A stretch of 64,000 bases of DNA from Mycobacterium sp. 852002-50816_SCH5313054-b (GCF_001667185.1 NZ_LZIC01000023.1:1-64000); one strand, 5' to 3'; shown: positions 36,214-44,366, numbered from the stretch's first letter. Notes: generated from the letters alone by a model not told the origin. Translations and numbers: made by a program.

Positions 36214-36798
36214 GTGACCGCGCCCAACGAACCCGCTGCGCCTGCGCCCACACCCGAGGCCGCCGCACCGCCCTCGGAATCGCACACGCGGATCATCCGG
36301 CGGGCACCGACCGGGCCGATGCCCGTCGTCCCCGAGTCCCCGACGACGCAGCTTCCGCGGCAGTCGGCTCCCGATCACGGCGCCACATCCGCGGTCCGGC
36401 GAGGGCTTGCCAGTCCGCCCGGCCACGAGCCGAGCGGCCGGACGGCGATCGCCGCCAGCGCCGTCACCATCGTCAGCGGCTGGGCCACGTCGGTGGTGGC
36501 CACCGACCTGATCGCGGGGTGGTGGCGGACCGACCGCCTGTTCTGCATCGCGGTCGCCTTCCTCGCGCTGGTGTTCGCGATCACCACGATCGCCGGGGTG
36601 ATCCTGCTGCTGCAGCATCGGCCACTGGGGCGTTACCTCATCGCGGCCGGCGCGGTGGTCGCGGTGCTGACCTACGGCGGCGTGTTCATCGCGGGCGCAC
36701 GCGTGGCCTGGATCGTCTACACCCTGTGGCTACTGCCGGTCGCCAGCGTGGCGCTGGCGTTTCACCCGCAAACCAAACGCTGGCTGCAGGCGGACTGA
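36214..36798 (+). CDS. Small membrane protein of unknown function
   Basis: 194 aa from GTG 36214, 1 bp after the M23 stop. The first 80 residues are Pro/Ala-rich and cytosolic (PMPVVPESPTTQLP). Four hydrophobic segments follow (about 82-100, 107-130, 137-155, 160-180), ending KRWLQAD. Not recognised beyond a generic mycobacterial membrane protein. Coupling to the peptidase gene suggests a shared envelope role. It converges with uvrD1 across a strong hairpin. Confidence 0.78.
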   Translation: MTAPNEPAAPAPTPEAAAPPSESHTRIIRRAPTGPMPVVPESPTTQLPRQSAPDHGATSAVRRGLASPPGHEPSGRTAIAASAVTIVSGWATSVVATDLIAGWWRTDRLFCIAVAFLALVFAITTIAGVILLLQHRPLGRYLIAAGAVVAVLTYGGVFIAGARVAWIVYTLWLLPVASVALAFHPQTKRWLQAD

Positions 36799-36822
36799 CC
36801 TCTTAACGCCCTTGCGCCCTGT

Positions 36823-36886
36823 GCGCCGAACGTGTTCTGGCGGCGAAGAATTGGCGAGAATCTCGCCCTGGCGTCACGTTCGGCGC
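36823..36886. terminator. Nested hairpin between convergent genes
   Basis: A perfect 12-bp outer stem (GCGCCGAACGTG 36823-36834 with CACGTTCGGCGC 36875-36886) encloses an inner stem GGCGAG-AAT-CTCGCC (36853-36867). It fills the gap between the membrane-protein gene and uvrD1 and ends 2 bp from the uvrD1 stop. It can act on both strands as a U-tract-free terminator. Confidence 0.75.
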
Positions 36887-36887
36887 G

Positions 36888-39224
36888 TCAGAGCTTGCTG
36901 ACCGGGGCGTGGTTGTGCATCAGCTTCACCCGGCCCGAGCTGCCGAAGTCGATCAGCGACATGGCCGATTCACCGACTCCCGACACCTCCTCGACCCGGC
37001 CCAGCCCGTACTTGTCGTGACTCACCCGATCGCCGGGTTGCAGCACCAGCAGCGGGCGCTTGACGGCCCCCGACCGGGTCGGCGACGGACGCGGCGCGCC
37101 GAACCGTCCGGCACCGCTCACCGGGGCGCTGAACGACGACTGCGGCGGTGCGCTGCGCCGCCAGTCGATGAGCTCCTGCGGAATCTCTTGCAGGAAGCGC
37201 GATTCCGGGTTGAGCATCGGCTGCCCCCAGGAGGACCGTACGATGGCCCGACTGACGTACAGCCGCTGCCGGGCCCGGGTGATGCCGACGTAGGCGAGCC
37301 GCCGCTCTTCGGACAGTTCGGTCGGGTCGTCCAGCGACCGCATGTGGGGGAACATCCCGTCCTCCCAGCCGGTGACGAACACCACCGGGAACTCCAGCCC
37401 CTTCGCGGTGTGCAGCGTCATCAGCGTGACCAAACCGGCCCCGTGCTCCGGGATTTCGTCGGTGTCGGAGACCAGCGAGACCCGTTCCAGAAACGCCGCC
37501 AGGGCGCCGGTGTCGGGCACATCCTCGTCCTCGGGCGTCTCCAGCACGGCCGCATTGGCTTGGTCGATGCTGAATTCGTGTGCGACGCTGACCAATTCGT
37601 TCAGGTTGTCCAGCCGGGCCAGCTCCTGAGGATCGGTGGAGGACTCCAGCTCGCGGCGGTAGCCGCTGCGTTCGAGCACCGACTCGACCAAATCGCCGAG
37701 GTCGTCGTCGAGGTGGCCCCTCAGGTCGTCCAGCAGTTCCACGAAGCCCGCGATCGCCTTCTCCGCGCGGGTATTCAGCATCGGCACCCTGCCTTGGGCG
37801 GCCGCCACCAGCGCATCGGCGAAGCTGGCGCCGGTGTTCTCGGCGTATACCGCCACGCACGCCTCGGCGCGATCCCCGATCCCCCGGCGCGGCGTGTTGA
37901 GGATGCGCCGCATGCTGACCGCGTCACCGGGATTGTCCAGCACCCGTAGGTAGGCGACGATGTCGCGGATCTCCTTGCGTTCGTAGAAGCGCACTCCCCC
38001 AACGACTTTGTAGGGGATGCCGGCGCGGATGAAGACCTCTTCCAGCGACCGCGACGAGTTGTTGGTGCGATAGAACACGGCCACGTCGTTGTAGGTGATC
38101 TCGCCCCGCTCGGCGAGCGCATCGATCTCCTCGGCCACGAACCTGGCCTCGTCGTGCTCGTTGTCGGCGACGTAGCCGACGATCAGCTCGCCTGCGCCCG
38201 CGTCGGTCCACAGGCGCTTCTCACGGCGTCCGGTGTTGCGGGCGATCACCGAGTTCGCCGCCGACAGGATGTTCTGCGTCGAGCGGTAATTCTGTTCGAG
38301 CAGAATGGTCCTCGCGTCCGGATAGTCGCGCTCGAAGTCCTCGATGTTGCGGATGGTGGCGCCACGGAACGCGTAGATCGATTGATCGGCATCGCCGACC
38401 ACGCACAATTCCGCCGGCGGCACCCGGTCAGCTGCGTCGGATGAATCCTGCGGGTCCCCGTGTCCGACCAGCTCCCGCACCAGCACGTACTGGGCGTGGT
38501 TGGTGTCCTGGTATTCGTCGACGAGCACGTGCCGGAACCGCCGCCGGTAGTACTGGGCGATCTGCGGGAACGCCCGCAGTACCGCGACGGTCTCCCCGAT
38601 CAAGTCGTCGAAGTCCAGCGCGTTGGCGGCCCGCAGCCGCCGCTGGTATTCGCCGTAGACCGAGGCCACCGTGCGGCTCAACTCATCGGAGTCGTCGGAC
38701 AGGTTGGCCACTGCCTCGTCCGGGTCGATCAACTCGTTCTTGAGGTTGGAGATGGCGTTGGCCAGCAGGCGCGGCGAGAAGCGCTTGATGTCCAGTCCCA
38801 TGTCGCGACCGATCATCTGCAGCAGGCGCCGCGAATCGTCGGCGTCGTAGATCGAGAAGTTGGAATTGAGCCCCTCGATCAGCGAGGCCTGGTTGCGCAG
38901 GATGCGCACGCAGGTCGAGTGGAACGTGGAGACCCACACCGCGCGGGCGCGGTTACCCACCAGCCGCACCACGCGCTCGCGCATCTCCGCGGCCGCCTTG
39001 TTGGTGAAGGTGATGGCCAGGATCTGACCGACCCCGACGCCGCGCGCCGCGAGCAGGTAAGCGATGCGCCGCGTCAGCACCGCCGTCTTACCCGAGCCCG
39101 CGCCCGCGACGATCAGCAGCGGCGAGCCCTGATGCACCACCGCCTGGCGTTGTTGCGGGTTGAGCCCATCGAGCAGCTGGTCTGCTTCGGGGGTGGACTT
39201 GGCTTCGGTCACGTGCACACTCAT
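36888..39224 (-). CDS. uvrD1: ATP-dependent DNA helicase UvrD1 (UvrD/PcrA family)
   Basis: 778 aa superfamily 1A 3'-5' helicase. Q motif GLNPQQRQAV, Walker A GAGSGKT (41-47), ITFTNKAAAEMRERV (Ia), DEYQDTNHAQY (II), GDADQSIYAFRGA (III), NYRST (IV) and VTLMTLHTAKGLEFPVVFVTGWEDG (V). The C-terminal end has the RNAP/Ku-contact-type tail (GDRVSHDKYGLGRVEEVSG). In mycobacteria UvrD1 works in nucleotide excision repair and is stimulated by Ku, whose gene lies 20 kb away here. The ATG at 39224 faces the chorismate mutase leader region divergently. Confidence 0.97.
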   Translation of the reverse strand: MSVHVTEAKSTPEADQLLDGLNPQQRQAVVHQGSPLLIVAGAGSGKTAVLTRRIAYLLAARGVGVGQILAITFTNKAAAEMRERVVRLVGNRARAVWVSTFHSTCVRILRNQASLIEGLNSNFSIYDADDSRRLLQMIGRDMGLDIKRFSPRLLANAISNLKNELIDPDEAVANLSDDSDELSRTVASVYGEYQRRLRAANALDFDDLIGETVAVLRAFPQIAQYYRRRFRHVLVDEYQDTNHAQYVLVRELVGHGDPQDSSDAADRVPPAELCVVGDADQSIYAFRGATIRNIEDFERDYPDARTILLEQNYRSTQNILSAANSVIARNTGRREKRLWTDAGAGELIVGYVADNEHDEARFVAEEIDALAERGEITYNDVAVFYRTNNSSRSLEEVFIRAGIPYKVVGGVRFYERKEIRDIVAYLRVLDNPGDAVSMRRILNTPRRGIGDRAEACVAVYAENTGASFADALVAAAQGRVPMLNTRAEKAIAGFVELLDDLRGHLDDDLGDLVESVLERSGYRRELESSTDPQELARLDNLNELVSVAHEFSIDQANAAVLETPEDEDVPDTGALAAFLERVSLVSDTDEIPEHGAGLVTLMTLHTAKGLEFPVVFVTGWEDGMFPHMRSLDDPTELSEERRLAYVGITRARQRLYVSRAIVRSSWGQPMLNPESRFLQEIPQELIDWRRSAPPQSSFSAPVSGAGRFGAPRPSPTRSGAVKRPLLVLQPGDRVSHDKYGLGRVEEVSGVGESAMSLIDFGSSGRVKLMHNHAPVSKL

Positions 39225-39294
39225 GTCTGTCCAAACTTACCGCCGCCGACCGACTACTTCGCTGGCCAGGCCCTCCGGCGCGGCGCACCCATTT

Positions 39295-39324
39295 TTGCGT
39301 GGTCGCGGCCCTTAGTGGCACACT
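39295..39324 (+). promoter_or_regulatory. Promoter of the chorismate mutase leader
   Basis: TTGCGT (39295-39300) and CACACT (39319-39324, NANNNT) are spaced 18 bp. The last T of the -10 box is exactly 7 nt before 39331, the G of the leader GTG, so the transcript is predicted to be leaderless. It lies in the 106-bp gap between the uvrD1 start and the leader ORF. Confidence 0.55.
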
Positions 39325-39330
39325 CGGTTG

Positions 39331-39390
39331 GTGCTCAACATGCAGCGCCGATTTTTCTATGGGTACCGGCTAGCGGTGCCCGTGGTGTAG
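39331..39390 (+). CDS. Phe/Tyr-rich leader peptide of chorismate mutase
   Basis: A 19-codon ORF, GTG start, TAG stop at 39388-39390, reads MLNMQRRFFYGYRLAVPVV. Codons 8-12 are TTT TTC TAT GGG TAC, that is Phe-Phe-Tyr-Gly-Tyr. An internal ATG (39340) gives a 16-aa version. The codons sit at the foot of a hairpin (GGGTACCG 39361-39368 with CGGTGCCC 39374-39381, one U-G pair), and an intrinsic terminator follows 11 nt after the stop. Phe and Tyr are the end products of the branch opened by chorismate mutase, the next gene. Ribosome stalling at these codons would be expected to alter folding; this is inferred from known attenuators such as pheA leaders and mycobacterial leaderless Cys-rich ORFs. 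Confidence 0.7.
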   Translation: MLNMQRRFFYGYRLAVPVV

Positions 39391-39401
39391 CTGCTATCGC
39401 A

Positions 39402-39443
39402 GAGCCCCGTGGTCCGCTTCCGGATTCGGGGCTCGTCTCTTTT
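39402..39443 (+). terminator. Intrinsic terminator/attenuator before chorismate mutase
   Basis: GAGCCCCG (39402-39409) and CGGGGCTC (39427-39434) form a perfect 8-bp stem with a 17-nt loop, followed by GTCTCTTTT. It lies 17 bp before the chorismate mutase ATG, inside the same transcript, so it must be read through for expression. The segment CCCGTGG in its left arm (39406-39412) is duplicated at 39379-39385. CTATGGG at 39357-39363, which includes the first Tyr codon, can pair with either copy (with U-G pairs), giving a possible antiterminator. Confidence 0.75.
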
Positions 39444-39460
39444 GTGAGGCCCGATAACGG

Positions 39461-39778
39461 ATGAGACCAGACCCCCCACATCAAGAGAACGCGGAGTCAG
39501 CAGACATGAACATCGACATGGTCGAGTCCGACCAAAACACCGACATTGACCAGTTACGCCAAGAGATCGACCGTTTGGACGCCGAGATCCTCGCCGCGGT
39601 GAAGCGGCGCGCCGAGGTGTCCCAGGCGATCGGCAAGGTGCGCATGGCGTCCGGCGGCACGCGGCTGGTGCACAGCCGCGAGATGAAGGTCATCGAGCGC
39701 TACAGCGAGCTCGGTCCCGAGGGTAAGGACCTGGCGATGCTGCTGCTGCGGCTGGGCCGAGGTCGCCTCGGCCACTGA
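39461..39778 (+). CDS. aroQ: Chorismate mutase, AroQ class
   Basis: 105 aa, homologue of the intracellular mycobacterial enzyme (H37Rv Rv0948c). Rearranges chorismate to prephenate, first committed step to Phe and Tyr. The all-helical AroQ fold is seen in IDQLRQEIDRLDAEILAAVKRRAEVSQAIGKVRMASGG, with the catalytic Arg/Lys pattern, then SREMKVIERYSELGPEGKDLAMLLLRLGRGRLGH. The C-terminal RLGRGRLGH matches the region through which DAHP synthase activates the M. tuberculosis enzyme. ATG 39461 follows the annotated H37Rv start; ATG 39506, preceded by GGAG, gives the 90-aa core. Confidence 0.95.
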   Translation: MRPDPPHQENAESADMNIDMVESDQNTDIDQLRQEIDRLDAEILAAVKRRAEVSQAIGKVRMASGGTRLVHSREMKVIERYSELGPEGKDLAMLLLRLGRGRLGH

Positions 39779-39819
39779 CGGCCCCCGCGCTGGCCTGGCC
39801 CGGCCCTGCCGGACGGCAT

Positions 39820-39825
39820 TAGGGT
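39820..39825 (+). promoter_or_regulatory. -10 box for a leaderless transcript into pgi
   Basis: TAGGGT (TANNNT) ends 7 nt before the A of the small-ORF ATG at 39832, the spacing for transcription starting on that codon. The -35 region is GC-rich and weak. It lies just after the chorismate mutase stop. Confidence 0.4.
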
Positions 39826-39831
39826 CGAATC

Positions 39832-39888
39832 ATGACCCGCGTCGGCGACGATGCAGAGCTTTGCGATGAGGAGAAGCGGCGCCCATGA
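39832..39888 (+). CDS. Leaderless 18-codon ORF overlapping pgi
   Basis: ATG at 39832 opens [18 protein letters not shown] and stops with TGA at 39886-39888. This overlaps the pgi ATG (39885) by 4 bp (ATGA). About 70% of third positions are G/C, as in real genes here. The GAGGAG inside it (39868-39873) is the pgi ribosome site. Translation of this ORF would thus be coupled to pgi. The peptide has no residue cluster that points to an amino-acid sensor. Confidence 0.5.
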   Translation: MTRVGDDAELCDEEKRRP

Positions 39889-41549
39889 CATCCGTGCAAA
39901 CCATCCCCGACATCACCGCCACCCAGGCGTGGGACGCCCTGCGCAGTCATCACGAACAAATCGGCGACACCCATCTTCGCCAGTTCTTCGACGACGATCC
40001 CGATCGCGGCCGGGAGCTCACGGTCACGGTCGGTGACCTCTACATCGACTACAGCAAACATCGTGTCACCCGAGAGACGCTGCGGCTGCTCGTCGATTTG
40101 GCGAGGACGGCTAACCTCGAGGAGCGCCGCGACCAGATGTTCTCCGGCGTGCACATCAACACCTCGGAGGACCGCGCCGTACTGCACACCGCCCTGCGGC
40201 TGCCCCGGGACGCCGAGCTGACCGTCGACGGCCAGAACGTGGTCGAGGATGTGCACGCCGTGCTGGATGCGATGGGCGACTTCACCGACCGGTTACGCAG
40301 CGGTGAATGGGTCGGGGCCACCGGGAAAAGAATCAGCACGGTCGTCAACATCGGCATCGGCGGGTCGGATCTTGGACCGGCGATGGCGTACCAGGCGCTG
40401 CACCACTACGCCGACGCGGGGATCTCGGCGCGCTTCGTCTCCAACGTCGACCCCGCCGACCTGATCACAAAGTTGGCCGACTTGGACCCGGCCACAACGC
40501 TTTTCATCGTCGCGTCGAAGACATTCTCGACGCTGGAGACGCTGACCAACGCGACCGCCGCCCGCCGCTGGCTGACCGACGCGCTCGGCGACGCCGCGGT
40601 GGCCAAGCATTTCGTGGCCGTGTCCACCAACAAACGACTGGTCGACGACTTCGGCATCAACACCGACAACATGTTCGGATTCTGGGATTGGGTCGGCGGG
40701 CGTTACTCGGTCGATTCGGCGATCGGCCTGTCGTTGATGGCCACCATCGGCAAGGCGGCCTTCGCCGACTTCCTGTCCGGATTCCACATCGTTGACCGGC
40801 ATTTCAAGACGGCCCCGCTGGAGTCCAACGCGCCCGTCCTGCTCGGCCTGATCGGGCTGTGGTACTCCAATTTCATGGGCGCGCAATCGCGCGCCGTGCT
40901 GCCCTACTCCAACGACCTGTCGCGCTTTGCCGCGTACCTGCAGCAGCTGACCATGGAATCCAACGGCAAGTCGACGCGCGCCGACGGCACACCCGTCACG
41001 ACCGACACGGGTGAAATCTTTTGGGGCGAACCGGGAACCAACGGTCAGCACGCCTTCTATCAGTTACTGCACCAGGGCACCCGACTGGTGCCGGCCGATT
41101 TCATCGGCTTCAGCCAGCCCCTCGACGACCTCGCCACCGTCGAAGGCACCGGCAGCATGCACGATCTGCTGATGAGCAACTTCTTCGCCCAGACGCAGGT
41201 GCTGGCGTTCGGCAAGACCGCGGAGGAGATCGCCGCCGAGGGCACGCCCGCCGACGTCGTGCCACACAAGGTGATGCCCGGCAACCGGCCGTCCACCTCG
41301 ATCCTGGCCGACCGGCTCACCCCGTCGGTGCTGGGCCAGCTGATCGCGCTCTACGAGCACCAGGTCTTCACCGAGGGAGTGATCTGGGGCATCGACTCCT
41401 TCGACCAGTGGGGTGTGGAACTGGGCAAAACCCAGGCCAAGGCGCTGCTTCCGGTGATCACCGCCGACGCCTCACCCGCGCCTCAGTCGGACAGCTCGAC
41501 CGACGCGCTGGTCCGTCGCTACCGCACCGAAAGAGGGCGCACCGGCTGA
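39885..41549 (+). CDS. pgi: Glucose-6-phosphate isomerase
   Basis: 554 aa. Interconverts glucose-6-P and fructose-6-P. Motifs: [19 protein letters not shown] (phosphate site), [40 protein letters not shown], and the catalytic GSMHDLL and KALLP regions. ATG 39885 has GAGGAG 11 nt upstream and overlaps the small leaderless ORF before it. A TetR gene converges on its 3' end. Confidence 0.97.
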   Translation: MTSVQTIPDITATQAWDALRSHHEQIGDTHLRQFFDDDPDRGRELTVTVGDLYIDYSKHRVTRETLRLLVDLARTANLEERRDQMFSGVHINTSEDRAVLHTALRLPRDAELTVDGQNVVEDVHAVLDAMGDFTDRLRSGEWVGATGKRISTVVNIGIGGSDLGPAMAYQALHHYADAGISARFVSNVDPADLITKLADLDPATTLFIVASKTFSTLETLTNATAARRWLTDALGDAAVAKHFVAVSTNKRLVDDFGINTDNMFGFWDWVGGRYSVDSAIGLSLMATIGKAAFADFLSGFHIVDRHFKTAPLESNAPVLLGLIGLWYSNFMGAQSRAVLPYSNDLSRFAAYLQQLTMESNGKSTRADGTPVTTDTGEIFWGEPGTNGQHAFYQLLHQGTRLVPADFIGFSQPLDDLATVEGTGSMHDLLMSNFFAQTQVLAFGKTAEEIAAEGTPADVVPHKVMPGNRPSTSILADRLTPSVLGQLIALYEHQVFTEGVIWGIDSFDQWGVELGKTQAKALLPVITADASPAPQSDSSTDALVRRYRTERGRTG

Positions 41550-41570
41550 CGTTTCGCGGCGAGCGCGCCC

Positions 41571-42191
41571 TCAACCGGTCGGGACCACCAGCTCGGAGCC
41601 AAAGCGCCGCACAAACGTGCGCAGGCGCTCCACCGTCGCGGCCTGCGGATCACTCAGGTGCAGCCGCAGCAGTTCGCGACCGGCGGCGTGCAGGACGCGC
41701 GCGGTGTATTCGGGATCGTGCAGCTGGGGATTGACGCTCAGCAGCTCACGGACAAAGAAGTCGATGACGACGGCCTCGGATTGAGCCAGGCGGGCATACA
41801 ACTGCGGCGGAGCGCCCTGCGGCGGGAACAGAAACAATCGCCATGTCGCCGGCTGGGCGTCGACAGCCGCCAGCACGCCGTCGAACGCGAGCACCAGCGA
41901 CTGGTCTTCCGCGGCGGTATCCAATCCCGAGATCGCCTCGGCGAACTGCGCGCCCGCCCGGGCCGCCTCCCGATCGATCAGTTCGACGAACAGCCCCGCC
42001 GGGTCGCCGAACTTCTGATAGATCAACGATCGATTGATGCCGGCCTGTTGCGCGATGCGGTTCGGTGTCGCCGCGTGGAACCCTTCCGCGTCGACGATCG
42101 CGTGCGTGACGTCGAGGATCTGCTCGCGCCGGCCCTCGGCGGTCATGCGGCGCTTGGCGCCGGACGACACCGACGGCAACGACGTAGTCAC
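41571..42191 (-). CDS. TetR-family transcriptional repressor
   Basis: 206 aa. The N-terminal helix-turn-helix domain has EGRREQILDVTHAIVDAEGF and NRIAQQAGINRSLIYQKFGDPAGLF. The ligand-binding helices are variable. GTG at 42191 is preferred: a TAAGCT -10 box ends 7-8 nt before it, suggesting a leaderless mRNA. The longer frame from GTG 42230 starts inside the operator palindrome. It is divergent from the MpaB-like gene, with a 41-bp nested palindrome between them that is very likely its own operator. Confidence 0.88.
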   Translation of the reverse strand: MTTSLPSVSSGAKRRMTAEGRREQILDVTHAIVDAEGFHAATPNRIAQQAGINRSLIYQKFGDPAGLFVELIDREAARAGAQFAEAISGLDTAAEDQSLVLAFDGVLAAVDAQPATWRLFLFPPQGAPPQLYARLAQSEAVVIDFFVRELLSVNPQLHDPEYTARVLHAAGRELLRLHLSDPQAATVERLRTFVRRFGSELVVPTG

Positions 42192-42193
42192 GC

Positions 42194-42223
42194 TTGACAG
42201 CTTAACTAACACCTTGTGAGTAT
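42194..42223 (+). promoter_or_regulatory. Promoter of the MpaB-like gene
   Basis: A perfect TTGACA (42194-42199) and GAGTAT (42218-42223, NANNNT) spaced 18 bp. Predicted start about 42230, 26 nt before the ATG, leaving GGAGG as ribosome site. The nested palindrome covers the spacer and the -10 box. Confidence 0.6.
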
Positions 42224-42243
42224 TACTCACTAACTGTTAGTTA
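42203..42243. promoter_or_regulatory. 41-bp nested palindromic operator
   Basis: Two concentric perfect inverted repeats share one centre (42223). The outer arms are TAACTAACA (42203-42211) and TGTTAGTTA (42235-42243). The inner arms are GTGAGTA (42216-42222) and TACTCAC (42224-42230). Both gaps between arms are 4 nt. It overlaps the promoters of both divergent genes. TetR dimers, possibly two side by side or on alternative faces, are the expected ligand. Confidence 0.8.
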
Positions 42244-42255
42244 TCTGGAGGCACC

Positions 42256-43575
42256 ATGGCCACGTACTACCCCGAGCTCGCTCAGCGTGTCCGCAGCCAG
42301 CGCGATTTGCAGCCCGGTCTCTACGGCGACTTCGACTTCGACCAGGCGCCGGATCGCCTGGCCACCGAGCCGGACGTCGACTCCGCCCTGCCCAGCTGGG
42401 TCGCCGACCGCGCACCGATCCTGGAAGACGACCGCGTCCTCGAATTGATCAGCACGGCCACCCTGCTCGGCGACATCGTCGCCGATCCCTATGCGGCGCT
42501 GATGACCGCGCGCAGCGTCACGGATCTGATTGACATGCTCAAGAGGGCCTGCCGGGAGGGGATCGAGGCCGTCCCCGAGGCGCCTCCCGAGCTCGTCGCG
42601 TTCATCGCGGCCATGGAGGCCACCCCGGAGTGGATCGACTTCGACCTGGTACGCGAGGGCGCTCGCCAGGAGCGGATCCCGGCAGCGCTGCTGGCTCCGT
42701 TCATCACGCGGGGAGCCTTCATCGCGACCTTCACCAACACCTATGCGGCGCTGCCGATGGCTCTGACCGGCGCGCTCTCGGGCAAGCGGGCCGCCCGGCG
42801 GGTCAACGAAACGGCCAGTTTCTTCGCCGTCACGACGCTGCCCGGGGCGCTGGACCGGTATGGCCCCGGCTTCGAGGCCGCCGCCATGGTCCGGCTGATG
42901 CATTCGATGGTCCGCTACAACGCCCTGAAGAAATCGGACAAGTGGGACACAGCCGTCTACGGGATGCCGGTGCCGCAGGTTGACCAGATGCCCGCGGGAA
43001 TGATCGGCCAGTATCTGTTGGCCCGCAAGGCGCGCCAGCAGGGCCGGACGGAATTCACCAAGGAAGAGCGTGCCGTCATCGAATTCGCCAGGTATCGCTG
43101 CTTTCTGCTCGGCCTGCCCGAGGAGCTGCTGCCCGCGGAACCCGCCGACATCATCCATGTCATGCACGCACGCTCGGCGCTGCTGCGCCACGGATTCGAC
43201 AGCATCTGCCAAGAACTCGTCCGCGGCACGATGGCGGCCTATCTGCGCCCCGACACCACCTTGTTCGACCGTTGCGCCGAAGCGGTCGAAAAGAGTTTCA
43301 GTAAGCTCACTTTTGTCCGCACGTTCTGCGGTGGTGACCGCGACGTGGCCGAGGCGATGGGAGTCTCACTCGGGTCGACCGACCTGCTGCGGGTGGCCCT
43401 CACCGCGCCCTTCATCATCGGACGCTTCACCGCGGTGACCCACGCCAGCCGCATCCCGGTGCTTCGGGACGTCACCGACGCATACGTCATCGCGCTCCTG
43501 AAGCTGCGGCTGGCGACCTACGGAAAAGCCGAATTCACCACCGATTCAGCGCATTACACGCCGGTCCCCCACTGA
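42256..43575 (+). CDS. MpaB/latex-clearing-like oxygenase family protein (DUF2236)
   Basis: 439 aa. Mostly helical, with the DUF2236 pattern: LGDIVADPYAALMTARSVTDLID, TPEWIDFDLVREGARQ, NETASFFAVTTLPGAL, VRLMHSMVRY, and LLARKARQQGRTEFTKEERAVIEFARYRCFLLGLPEELLPA. The family includes the rubber oxygenase Lcp (haem) and MpaB (mycophenolate side-chain cleavage), so oxidative cleavage of a lipid or terpenoid is possible. GGAGG precedes the ATG by 5 nt. Controlled by the divergent TetR. No homologue is known to me at this place in H37Rv. Confidence 0.8.
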   Translation: MATYYPELAQRVRSQRDLQPGLYGDFDFDQAPDRLATEPDVDSALPSWVADRAPILEDDRVLELISTATLLGDIVADPYAALMTARSVTDLIDMLKRACREGIEAVPEAPPELVAFIAAMEATPEWIDFDLVREGARQERIPAALLAPFITRGAFIATFTNTYAALPMALTGALSGKRAARRVNETASFFAVTTLPGALDRYGPGFEAAAMVRLMHSMVRYNALKKSDKWDTAVYGMPVPQVDQMPAGMIGQYLLARKARQQGRTEFTKEERAVIEFARYRCFLLGLPEELLPAEPADIIHVMHARSALLRHGFDSICQELVRGTMAAYLRPDTTLFDRCAEAVEKSFSKLTFVRTFCGGDRDVAEAMGVSLGSTDLLRVALTAPFIIGRFTAVTHASRIPVLRDVTDAYVIALLKLRLATYGKAEFTTDSAHYTPVPH

Positions 43576-43587
43576 CTTGGTCGCGGG

Positions 43588-44337
43588 TTAGGCGAACCGC
43601 TTCGTGAACCGGGGCGGCAGGACGCGCAATAACTGCACCAGCGGCGCCCACGGCCACCAGGGCACCACTGCCCGGCCAGGCTCGCGCTCGATGGCGGCGA
43701 CGAGCGCCTTGACGCCAGTTTCGTTGTCCACCATCAACATTGTGCTGGAGGACTTGGCCGTCATCTCCGACTCGATGTAGCCCGGCTCGATCACCGATAC
43801 CTTGATCGGACCGCTGCGGCATTCGGCGCGCAGCGATTCGCCCAAGGAGCTCAACCCCGCCTTGCTGGCGCCGTAGGCCGCCTTGACGCCCGGCACACCC
43901 TTGTTGCCCAGCACCGACGAAATGAGCACCAGGTGGCCCGAACCACTCTTGGTGAACATCTCCAGCGCCGCTTCGATCTGCACGAGGGCGGCCACCAGGT
44001 TGGTCTCGATGGTCGCCTTGTTCGCCCAGAGCTTGCCGGAGCCCAGCTTGGCGCCCTTGCCGATGCCGGCGTTGACGACGACGCGGTCGATGCCGCCCAG
44101 TTCGTCGCTGAGCTCGGCGAAGACCTTCGGCACCTGCTCGTGGTCGTTGACGTCCAACGCGGCGACGGCGATCTTGAGGCCCGGATACTGTTGCTTCAGT
44201 TCGGTTTTCAGCTCATCGAGCCGCTCGGTGCGACGGGCGCACAACCCCAGGTCGCGGCCCTTGGCGGCGAAGGAGCGCGCCATCCCGGCGCCCAGGCCGG
44301 AACTGGCACCCGTGATGAGGATCTTCTGGCGAGTCAC
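43588..44337 (-). CDS. Short-chain dehydrogenase/reductase
   Basis: 249 aa, H37Rv Rv0945-like. Classical SDR: ILITGASSGLGAGMAR (NADP loop TGxxxGxG, about 7-14), CARRTERL (Arg pair, NADPH preference), VVNAGIG, and the Ser-Tyr-Lys triad in LISSVLG and YGASKAGLSSLGESLR. A Pro-rich basic tail follows (VVPWWPWAPLVQLLRVLPPRF). Start GTG 44337 is set by the family N-terminus; the frame continues upstream only as antisense of other genes. Substrate unknown. Confidence 0.92.
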   Translation of the reverse strand: MTRQKILITGASSGLGAGMARSFAAKGRDLGLCARRTERLDELKTELKQQYPGLKIAVAALDVNDHEQVPKVFAELSDELGGIDRVVVNAGIGKGAKLGSGKLWANKATIETNLVAALVQIEAALEMFTKSGSGHLVLISSVLGNKGVPGVKAAYGASKAGLSSLGESLRAECRSGPIKVSVIEPGYIESEMTAKSSSTMLMVDNETGVKALVAAIEREPGRAVVPWWPWAPLVQLLRVLPPRFTKRFA

Positions 44338-44366
44338 CCCGGCAGCATAGCGACCAGGGCCGCGCG

